A stretch of 64,000 nt of DNA, from the NCBI GenBank assembly GCA_001574975.1, contig KQ965876.1, forward strand, positions 1 through 64,000. The letters run 5' to 3'. Below are positions 1 through 9,014 of this stretch, one piece after another (positions within the stretch are counted from its first letter, which is position 1; the number at the start of each line of letters is the position of its first letter). The position numbers were made by a program, and so were the translations under genes. The DNA comes from Gonapodya prolifera JEL478 (Eukaryota > Monoblepharomycota > Monoblepharidomycetes > Monoblepharidales > Gonapodyaceae). The notes below the pieces were generated by a model. That model searched no databases and was not told where the DNA came from. It was given only the letters and a program-made list of their open reading frames with translations.

Positions 1-83
1 ATACATAATATGTTGTAGCGCACACAGAACTCACCTGCAGGAACGTGACGCCAAACTTGGGGCACGCCCTGCAGGTGCACTCA
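1..83. repeat. Left inverted-repeat arm of putative element
   Basis: Reverse-complemented, this stretch aligns with about 5308-5395. The shared core is CTGCAGG, then CGTGCCC, AAGTTTGG and CACGTTCCTGCAGGTGAG, with only scattered mismatches. Similarity continues to the window edge, so the outer end of the arm lies outside the window. Each arm itself contains CACCTGCAGG and its inverse CCTGCAGGTG, so it can fold back. Confidence 0.75.
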
Positions 84-875
84 TCTAAATACATGACCAC
101 AGTAGTGGCACAGCACTTAACACCTCACACTATATATACCATGTCAATGGATGTCACCTGAGGCTATGGTGACAGTATGATTCCCATGGTGTCTGAAACC
201 TCAAATGTCTGCCAGCTAATCAATTATGATATCAACCTCAGAGACTCTATGGGTCACATTTGAGCAATAATTAAATTGCTCACTTGTCATTGCTTCTTTG
301 TGACAGCCGGTGAGAATTCAATGCGGATCCATTGGTGAAATGCACCAAATTCCAAGTACTTGCACTGAAATGACAGCAACCACAAGCAGATGCTTCCAGA
401 AGAATGGCCAACCAGTCAAAGGTTCAAGTCAACCTGTGAGATGGCTGGACATTTGTCAAACTCCGCAACGCCTCTACCAGCAGACAGGCTGTTGACGCAG
501 TTGGCAACATTCCATCAGGACATCTAAGAACTCTGCTGAACAATCTCCATTTTTCCAAATTCTTAAGGAATGCCCTTGATGGGATGAACTTCACAACGGG
601 AAATGGGAAGATTATGCCAGATTGCAATTGTGCAAATGTTGGGGATGTGGAAACACCTCTGACAACCAAGCATGGAATGCATTCTGAGGGACCCAAATTA
701 CTTTGATGTGATTGCACCAACGGAAGCAGATTGATCCAATGCGGATGAACAACCACCAACTGAGAATGCAAATGGTAATTTCACTCTTGAACCCCCTTAT
801 CCCATCCTCTTTACTTCACACAAACTTCTAACATTTGTTCTCCTCCCAAAACCTAGACCCACCCTAATCCAAAAA

Positions 876-1352
876 GTGTCATCAAACAACAAAGGGGATG
901 GCCCAAAGCCAAAAAAGCCAAAGACCAAAGACAAACCTAAATGTGATCAAAATGCCACCAAACTCCTTGAGGACCAGATATTGTTGTTATACCATATTGC
1001 AACCATGCCAGTTGCAACATTCAACAGAATTCTCAGTGGACTTCCAGTCAGCATGCAAGATACCATTACCAAGATTCTATTGCCTGCTCATCGCCACTGT
1101 GTGAACTCTACACATGCAGCATGCACTTGTCAACTTCTCAAATTGGGATCCACTGCCAATGGAATTGAAGCAACTGTCAATCTTGACAATATGTTTGTGG
1201 GCCACTGTCCCATGGCTCACTTACCCCCCCTGTACAGAGATACCCCCATGTTTGAGAGAAGTACCCCCTCCCCTTCTGGACCAAAATTCTTTGTGCAGTA
1301 CCACAGGATTTTTTTTCCATTGAAAAGAAAAAGTAGATTACACTTTGCATAA
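876..1352 (+). CDS. Unknown ORF inside the element, Lys-rich N-terminus and Cys/His cluster
   Basis: The open frame starts with a lysine/proline-rich stretch (KPKKPKTKDKPK), followed by a Cys/His cluster (HRHCVNSTHAACTC) that could bind metal or belong to a degenerate zinc finger. A good acceptor (CCTAG) lies upstream near 866, so this is probably a terminal exon, and the GTG at 876 is not a real start. It ends with TAA at 1350-1352, four bases from the stop of the opposing methyltransferase gene. I do not recognise the family. Confidence 0.4.
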   Translation: MSSNNKGDGPKPKKPKTKDKPKCDQNATKLLEDQILLLYHIATMPVATFNRILSGLPVSMQDTITKILLPAHRHCVNSTHAACTCQLLKLGSTANGIEATVNLDNMFVGHCPMAHLPPLYRDTPMFERSTPSPSGPKFFVQYHRIFFPLKRKSRLHFA

Positions 1353-1355
1353 ATT

Positions 1356-4300
1356 TTATTTCCTAGTTCTCAACTTNCTACCACTTCCCTCATCATCTGT
1401 GCCCTTCTTACGCTTGTTCCTAGCACCCAAAGACTTTGATCTTGGCACATTTGTAGCTGTTGCAGGCCTACCAGGACCCCTCCTGGGGTGGTGTGCTTGG
1501 TGTCCTTGAAAGCCCAAAAGTTTGTTAAAGACTTTGGTGAAACATTCAATGGTAACCCACTAGATATCTCATCTTCATCAGAAGACTCAGAGTCTGCATG
1601 CTGAATATTCTTCTTGGCATGAACAGTAATGGCATCTTCAAAATTTTTGAATAGAACAGGTAAGCATAAAATAAATCATTAGGAGCAAAATACTACCTTC
1701 TGCTCCACTGTTATCAATATCATCTCCAGAGTCGTAAGCTCCAACTTCTTTAGCCTCTGTGAANCGTAAGCTCCAACTTCTTTAGCCTCTGTGAAGATGT
1801 AACGAGCAACTGTAAAATGAGATTAGAGAATGTGAAAGCAATAAAAAATAGATTCATACCATCTTTTGGAATCTTAGGAACTCCATCATGGTAATTGTCT
1901 CCAGCCTCTTCCTCTTCCCCATCCTCTTCCTCATCCTCAACCTTTTCAGAACTTAGCCTCTTCTCTGAGGAAGTCTTCTCTGGGATATAAGTGCAAAATG
2001 ACTTAGATATATATCCACGGATTGTCACATTAGGGCACAGCCTAGTAATTTTAGTTAAGCCCAGATACAGTCTAAAAATGTTTAAAATGTACCACTTACA
2101 TTTTAAACCCAGCAGCTGCATCTTTTGAGAAGACTTCTTTAATCTTCCCCACCATACTGTCCACACCACTCAGCAGGTCTTCAGTCAAGGAAAAGCCATA
2201 GCAAGATCGACCAAGTGTTGCAGCAGCAACTGCTAATGAGCCACTTCCAATAGTAGGTGCAAAAATAGTGTCTCCAGACTTGGTAGTGAGCAGGATAAGT
2301 TCATACCAAGTCTGGATACTTATCTGGGTTGTAAAGAAAGGAGCTTGTTTTTTATTACCCTCTTTTGGCAAGCTTTTCTGTGGTTCAAGTATTAGTGCAT
2401 AGTGAAGCAATGTAAAAGAGACAGGGAATTTACAAGTATCTCAAGCTTGGTGAGCCTTGATGGTTGGAACATGCTAGATGTTGGTGCTAATCTCCAAGAA
2501 TGTGAATCTGCCATTGTAAACTGTCCAGGACGATTTCCTTTGACAGCAACAAGGAACATAGAAGTATGTCCAAGATCAGCAATAGTTGATGAAGTTGTGA
2601 ACTTCTTGTAGTCAGAAATTTTCCCAGCAATAGGAGCTTCTCCAATATAAATTTCATGGAATAGGTTGCATCCAAGAGAAGAATATTCAGACTTAATAAG
2701 AAGATATTTTGATGGAGGGAGTTGCTACAAATCAAAAGCATCAAAGATTAACTTGGAAGATGACAAGTATGATGCAAATTGCAATCTGCACTTTNCCTCC
2801 ATCATTATGCCATCATCCTCCAAAATATCTTGCCAGCACAGTGATCAAATTTTTTGAAGAGCATTAGTCTGATGCTATTGCATAGAAAATAAGTTATAGT
2901 GAATGGGTACAAGCAATGGGGTTCAAACTGCTTACCAGTGATGCCCCCTCACTTGGATGAATATGGAACACAATCAAAGAGGATTTAACATCTGAATCAT
3001 GAACAAGTCTCTCTATATCTGAAGAGAGCTTCAGGGGATTCCCCAACAATACTATGGGGTCAACAAAAGGAGTGCAAAGTTCTGGTTGTTTCATCTATAG
3101 AGGGAATGGTAATGCCATTCAGTATTGACAGAAACTAAAACTCACTTCGCCTTTAGCGTCATCAACTTCAGGCTCTTGTTCAGTCAATGCTGAGCCAATT
3201 TTGATTTTGGAGGATAATGGTTTTGTAGATACTTTATTTTTAATTCTCTTTGGTGATTGAGAATCCTCTCCAAGAGTTCCAGCTGCATTGCCACCTTGTG
3301 AAGGTGCTTCAACTGATTGGACAAGAGGGGTTGGCTCCCACAATCGATCTTCCGCAGGTGGGGAAAAGCCATCCAGCTCCTCATCATGTGATGCACGAGG
3401 AGCTGGTTTCAATGGTGCTTTGTGTTTTCCTGAATTCAACATCAAATGTAATGTGGAAGTTTGCACACTAGGATTAGGAACTGCATTCACTTACCTTTTG
3501 ATGCACCAGGAACACTTTTGCCAAGGCACGTTTGTGCTGCAAGTTCCAAAAATATAGCTCTTGTTGCAGCAGTATCAAATTGTCCTAAAATGCAAGAGAT
3601 AAACTATTGCAATTACAAATGTGCCAAATTTCAAGGTACGTACCATGGTACATCAGCAACAATGCTTCTTCAATTTTTGCAACACTCCATCCACTGCCGA
3701 GCTTTTGCAATTGTAGCTCCTTCTCCCACGCAACATACTTATTCATCCAGACAACAGCACGTTCCTCAACATATGCCTGCGTAGGGCACTCAGGCAGTTC
3801 TGATAGGATTTCAAAAAATATTGACTAAATGAAAAGAGCATGATCAGTAATTGCAACATTTGCTCAAATCAGACTTACTGCAAGATTCGGATAGTCTTTG
3901 GCAAGATTGTAGGCCTTACTGTCTGCATAAAGCGTCTGAATAGTAAAGTATGGTTTTTTCCAATGAGTAATAGAATCTTGACGGATGCGTTCCCTAAGCT
4001 GTCCATTCCAAAACATTAAAAAAAATTAAAAACGCAACCAACAATTAATCACAATGTCAACGATTTTTACCCACCCCAGGTACTTTATCAACAATTTGAG
4101 CGATAGGAATCCACTTTTTGAGCTGAGTATCAGCTTCCGATCCAGGGTACATTGCAGCCACAGCTTCACTCTTCAGTTTCTGCCCGCCAGATGTTGCAAG
4201 ACTAATAGCATCTTGAACAGCACAAAGCGTATCATATGTTGTCATTTGAACATCTAAAAATTGAACCCAAAAAGTTCAGTTCAATGCATGTAAAAGGATA

Positions 4301-4972
4301 GAAAAACAAAAATACTTCGAGATCCAATGTAATTTATGTTACGGCCAATAATACGCTGTTCAATATCTGGTGTGTCACTCTGTGTGGTTTGCATGCTTTA
4401 GTGTGAAAAGGTTGCACTTTTTGCGGCAGCACTCACCTGAAGAATGTACGCCGTGACCTCCAATNAAAGGTCCTCAAGGCCATCAATAGCAATAAATCCA
4501 TCAGCGCAAAGGCGAAAAAGTGCAGAGAGTCGGTGACGGCCATCAATAATACCATATTGACCATCGCCGAGATGAATAAATACAAACGGGGTACTCTGCA
4601 TGTACCCGCTTGCACAAATAGAAGTCCTGTATTCACAGTCAGCAGGTACCAAGTTGATATCGATTAAAAAATTCACTCACATTATGTTTCAACTCCAGGC
4701 TCATACAAGTCTTGAACATCGGCGAACTTATCTTGCTTTATTGCGGCAAGACGAACTTTTTGAGGCGTGACAGAGACCAGCCATTGGGAGAAGCGATCTG
4801 ATGCCAACAGTTTCTCATGAAATGCAGAATTGGTGGCATCACTAGACAATTTTTGAGGCGCCTTCGATGTGTTCTTTGGCGCCGGCGGTTGTTTGTTGAG
4901 GGTGGCATCCGTGGAGGAAACAGCAAAATGGCAACTCACATCAGCAGCCCTTCCCTTGTTCTTTCCTGACAT
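1356..4972 (-). CDS. ParB-like / DNA methyltransferase / AT-hook protein (multi-exon, possibly decayed)
   Basis: Three landmarks lie in order on the minus strand. The start ATG at 4972 opens a low-complexity N-terminus. At about 4430-4630 is a ParB/sulfiredoxin-like motif (QYGIIDGRHRLSAL). At about 2200-2330 is GDTIFAPTIGSGSLAVAAA followed by TLGRSCYGFSL, matching the SAM-binding FxGxG motif of beta-class DNA methyltransferases (usual form DPFxGSGTT..AA..LGR..G). An acidic linker (EDEEEDGEEEE) and a basic tail with an AT-hook-like RRGPGRPA precede a TAA at 1356-1358. A clear catalytic DPPY/NPPY motif IV was not found; the segment near 2894-3094 (LLGNPLKL) is where it would be expected. Several exon joins could not be made cleanly, and four single Ns fall inside, so the copy may be inactive or badly assembled. 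Adenine or cytosine methylation is a family inference. Confidence 0.55.
1733..1795. other. Exact 31-bp duplication joined by an N
   Basis: The 31 bases at 1733-1763 are repeated exactly at 1765-1795 with a single N at 1764 between them. This is the signature of contigs joined without merging their overlap. It disturbs the reading frame of the methyltransferase gene locally. Confidence 0.85.
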
Positions 4973-5230
4973 GATGATGGCTTAATAATTGCTTGACTGA
5001 TGGTCGAAATTGCGTGGGGGATTGGTTTCTCCTCGAATTCAGGATTCCTCGGAAAATGAGGCTCCTCGTGTAAAAGACCGCCCCACTGATTACATAACAG
5101 AAAATTTGCTCCAAACATCAAAATTCATTTGTATGTCACATACAGTCATAGTAATTTATTCTGTAAGATAGTTCCGATTGTCTAGCCTAAAATGGAAGAA
5201 AGTTGATCTAGCCTGCACATTCCAAAACGG

Positions 5231-5293
5231 GAGTTTGGACCGAACTCCGGTTTCTGAGAAGGGTTCACGGAAACAGGAGTTCGGTCCGAACTC
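5231..5293. repeat. Two copies of a 17-bp palindrome, GAGTTCGG-N-CCGAACTC
   Basis: The copy at 5277-5293 is a perfect odd palindrome; the copy at 5231-5247 differs by one base. They lie just inside the right inverted-repeat arm, 29 bp apart. They could be protein-binding sites for the element or a fold-back structure. Confidence 0.6.
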
Positions 5294-5307
5294 TTGTTTT
5301 GGTGACA

Positions 5308-5395
5308 GGTGCACACCTGCAGGACGTGCCCTAAGTTTGGCATCACGTTCCTGCAGGTGAGTTCTATGCACATTACGTCTTGCTATGTACATCTG
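5308..5395. repeat. Right inverted-repeat arm of putative element
   Basis: Inverted copy of the sequence at 1-83. It runs from the CACCTGCAGG motif through CCTGCAGGTGAGTTCT and keeps weaker similarity for about 25 bases beyond it. The two arms face each other, as terminal inverted repeats of a DNA transposon do. I cannot define a target-site duplication because the left end is cut off. Confidence 0.75.
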
Positions 5396-5853
5396 ATCAT
5401 ATATACACGTTCCTGCAGTTTACAGGCTCGTGCAGCTCACCTAGGTTGTGTAGCATGGGTCTTCATAAGATTAAGGGACATATCATGGCATTGTTCTTTG
5501 AAGAAATTTACATACTTTTGAGACAAAACACTCATCTTTAATATTATGGATCTTGGGGTGGGTGGAGCAATTTACAGAGTGGGGGCACTCTCCAGGGTGG
5601 GGGGTGTAAAAAACGTGACATGTAGAACTTGAGGGCCGCATTTTTTGACAATGAGAATGATCTTGGATATGTCTGACAAGTTGATTGGTATGGTCCTCAA
5701 AATGACTTTGAATATTTCCAATGCGAAGGGTGTGGCCCATCTCTGAACCAACATGGCCTTGTCATCTGAATTGAAAGCATCCCTGAGTTTGAACTGGCCA
5801 GTCCAAATCTCAGCAGTTGCCAACGCCAGTGATGATGTAGCAACTTGATAGAT

Positions 5854-7192
5854 TCAGGGCAAAGTGTCTATGTAGCCAACAAAGGGGTTCAAGGGCAGGT
5901 TGCAATTGAGCAAGATGGAGATGGCAATGGTGCAAAATGAGTCTGCAGTCATTGCATTGTAAAGTGTCAATAGGCCATGGGTGAAGAGGTCAACAACCAG
6001 GCATGGCCATCCCATGACTTTGCAAAGTTGCGTGAAAAGAGTTGCAAAGTGTGACCCACCTGGGTTTGAATGTCTCTGCCACAGTTGGCAGTTTGTTGTA
6101 AAACCTGTCACCCACCCTTGACAACCAGCAGAAGTGATTGCTGGCATTTTGGAACATAAGAAACAATGTTCAAAGAGCCTGTTGACCTTCAACAATTGAA
6201 TACCTCTCAAGATTGCATCTCTTAATTGACTCTCAGTTTGTGGATGAGTGGGACAAACAAAATTGTGTTTGATAAGCTTAAAAGCATGCTTGACAGGGTT
6301 CAAAAATGGACAGTAAGGAGGCAAATATATTTCAGTGTGATACTTTGGGATATTGCAGTCTCTGAAATTGTAGGTATCCCATTTTTTATGTATGCTTTTG
6401 TTGCCCTGTGGATTCTTGCATTGTCAAGAGCAAGTGAAGATGGGTCAGCAAGATTCTGACCAACACTGTTGGCTAGGTAGTTTTAAACACCACGGCATTT
6501 ACCAAGTGTTTTACCAGTGACCAACATACAACAGGAGAGGCAGGCAGCGGTTCAAGCAAAAGACTAGCAGTATGAGATAAACTCCCAGACGGGGTGTCTG
6601 CTTGCACTGGACTGTCGTGGTCACACATCCACCACAGAGTCAACATGAGACTGTAATTCGCAGAGTTACAGTTTGGTTTGTGTTCCGTAGCCGGCATCCC
6701 CGTCATGGAATACCCATAGTGTGGAGTTTCATTAAGTTTGAACCTGCTTTCATCCATCGCCATCCATGTTTCTTTCGAGATGGCTGACATTTCGTGTTGA
6801 TATCTTTTGACTTCCTCCTCACGACCAGATTGTTCAGCATACACGTTGGACAGTCGTTTCCTTGTCACCAAATTTCGTTTCAGGATGTTGGAAATCGTTT
6901 GTTGCGATATCGAAACACCATGAAGATTGAACACCACTTTGGCCGCTTCACGTTGTGTTCTCGCGGCATCCGCGACCATCCAGTCACACACAAACATTTC
7001 AATCTCTGGTGTGCACTTATTCTTTCTACCACTTCGGTTTAGAGGACTGTAAATGGGATCTTTGGCAGAACGAGAACTCGATAGCCACTGGTAAACGGTG
7101 CTAAGATAAACGTCATACGCCGCAGCCAGGTCATATTTGGAAACGCCAACAATGTTCCGCAACTGCGCGCACGCTCTGACGGTTTTGTTCAT
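5854..7192 (-). pseudogene. IS630/Tc1-type DDE transposase, frameshifted
   Basis: The start ATG at 7192 opens a helix-turn-helix N-terminus (SKYDLAAAYDVYLSTVYQW) and a basic region. The first DDE aspartate follows in MAMDESRFKLNETPHYGY. The second aspartate (DNARIHRATKAYIK) lies near 6410 in a different frame. The third catalytic block (PPYCPFLNPVKHAFKLIK) lies near 6300 in yet another frame. In this family the last motif normally reads NPxE, but here the glutamate is lysine. At least two frameshifts and a lost catalytic residue make this a dead copy of a Tc1/mariner-IS630 superfamily transposon. I could not define its terminal repeats. Confidence 0.85.
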
Positions 7193-7622
7193 GTTGTTAG
7201 TGTTTTCTTTGCTTAGGTCCCAAACCCGCGTTCCAGCGATTCAGCAAATGAGAACTCAGCAAAACTTGCGCACTAAGCAAAAACCTTAAAAACTTTAAAA
7301 AACGGATTCTCGTTTGGTTGTTAGTCAGACATTAGTAGTTCTGCCGGCTGAATTCGTGCCTGGTTCCGTTGGTTCAAGTGAGCCAAGCTCTGCTTGCGAT
7401 ACGATTCAATGCGACAGCATGCAAAACTAGTGAGGCTATGCCCTTGAGCTCGCCCACTGCGAGCTGATATGATAATTCAAGCCTTTTGGCATGATGAGTT
7501 TTGGGAGGAGGACACGGGACGTGCGCAGAAAGAAGAGTCGGACTTGCAGGTGTATTCATACATTAAGTATGATCTAAACTCTTAGCCAACGCCGGCTGCC
7601 GGTAGCCTGCGCTCCTCTTCAG

Positions 7623-7911
7623 GCTCTCACCCGAAGCAGAGATTGTTGCTGTGCTAGCTTCTGTATCAGAGGCGAACGAGTGCGTGAATGAGGTCTTCTA
7701 TAACAACAATCCATGGGGTCACTCCATTGAACAGCTCAAACAACAACTGGATGACGAAGACGGGGAATTCGAGAGTGAAGTGAATCCCCAGACCGGCCTT
7801 GTAGAAAGTCTGTTCCTTACCTCTCCAAGTGACGAAGTGTGGTTGGTCACTGCGGAGAAATCTCTGTTGGTATCAAAATGGCCGGGTCTCAAAGCATACA
7901 AAGCGATGTGA
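7623..7911 (+). CDS. Unknown protein fragment, paralogue of the next gene
   Basis: After a plausible acceptor (CCTCTTCAG, ending 7622) the frame encodes EAEIVAVLASVSEANECV, FYNNNPWG and LKAYKAM, matching the gene at 8281 along its whole C-terminal half. No matching N-terminal exon was found and the frame upstream is closed, so this is either a second exon or a 5'-truncated duplicate. The conserved EAN-C-FY-NPWG core and the TGLVE segment are shared by both copies. Function unknown. Confidence 0.5.
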
Positions 7912-8280
7912 TCTTATGGAGAAATGACTGCAAATGTTTAATTGATGGTAACACCAGCGGGCTTGGTGCTTTTGTGTCATGTGAGGGACCATGATACGTA
8001 GGACTTTAATTGCTGCGTTAGGAAAATAAATCGGTGAAGTCACCTTCTTTTCCACATTGGTGAATAAAACAAAGAAGGCGGGCTGGAGGCGGCCGAATGT
8101 GGGGCATTTCTCAATGCCGGCATTTGCGAAGACAGCTGCCCGATCACAGAGCTTCGCGCTGTCTCCGCACTTCAAACAGAACAATCACCACTAGGTCGGT
8201 AATAGAGCGTGCTTGTGATGATGTGGCTCTTCATCGGAATCGATCGTTCTAAATCGCTCATTTCTCAGAACCTTCCAGAA

Positions 8281-8790
8281 ATGCCTCCTCGTGTATCAAA
8301 GACTAAGGCCGATACGCCGGCAGCGTCAACCACCAAAAAGAGAAAAATGGAACCGTATATGTCCTCATCGTCTGCGGCGTCTTCTTCTTCGGCAACGACA
8401 CCTTCCTTCGTGATCGTTGTGAAGAAGAACGCGTACTATCCACCCGATGGTTTCCACAGTCCCATGGAGCCTGAGACAGAATTTGTCGGCTCATTCACTT
8501 CAGTAGCGGAGGCGAACAAATGCGCGGAGGACATCTTTTATCATGATAATCCTTGGGGTTCCACCCTCGGTGACATCGAAAGAATGAAGGAAGAAGGGGA
8601 TTTCAAGCGTAAAGTGGACAGCAAAACAGGTCTCGTAGAGCTCTTATCAATGTCTCCTCCTGATAGCGAGGTCTGGGAGGTGACAGCTGACAAATTGGAC
8701 ATAATGGCGAGATGGATGGGTGTGAAAGCTTACAAGAAGGCAAAGGCAATTCCGACCTTTAATGGGGACCTTCCTAGTTTTGTCTTTTGA
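8281..8790 (+). CDS. Unknown 169-aa protein with NPWG core, tandem paralogue
   Basis: The intronless reading starts at MPPRVSKTKAD. This methionine is preferred because the upstream extension is not conserved in the neighbour. A Ser/Thr/Lys-rich head (about residues 1-40) includes KKRKMEP, a possible nuclear localisation signal. A compact domain follows: SFVIVVKKNAYYPPDGF, EANKCAEDIFYHDNPWG, KTGLVELLSM and MARWMGVKAYKKAK. The 7623-7911 fragment is homologous to it. No signal peptide or membrane segment is seen. I do not recognise the family; such small repeated ORFs are common lineage-specific expansions in agaricomycetes. Confidence 0.65.
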   Translation: MPPRVSKTKADTPAASTTKKRKMEPYMSSSSAASSSSATTPSFVIVVKKNAYYPPDGFHSPMEPETEFVGSFTSVAEANKCAEDIFYHDNPWGSTLGDIERMKEEGDFKRKVDSKTGLVELLSMSPPDSEVWEVTADKLDIMARWMGVKAYKKAKAIPTFNGDLPSFVF

Positions 8791-9014
8791 AAATGAATGA
8801 ATGTAACATAGCGGCGATCCGCGAACAAATGAGAAGCCTCATCTTAAACTTGAACGCATTCCCTAAACCCTATAAAGATACACGACACGCAATTATAGTC
8901 AAGAAGGGGCTACGAAGGTGGAGGCCAGTTTCATGATGTATCAAACTTCAGCGCTAATGTTCAAAGCATCACAGTGAATGAAAATGTCACTGAAACAGAA
9001 CATCATCAAACCCA

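Larger units (their letters stand above)
1..5395. mobile_element. Putative DNA element with inverted ends carrying a ParB-methyltransferase gene
   Basis: The inverted arms enclose about 5.2 kb with lower GC than the rest of the window. Inside are a minus-strand multi-exon gene (1356-4972) and a plus-strand ORF (876-1352) whose stops are only a few bases apart. No transposase of a known class was recognised inside. Calling this a transposon is an inference from the inverted ends, the composition and the cargo. A pair of inverted short repeats around ordinary DNA is the alternative. Confidence 0.5.
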
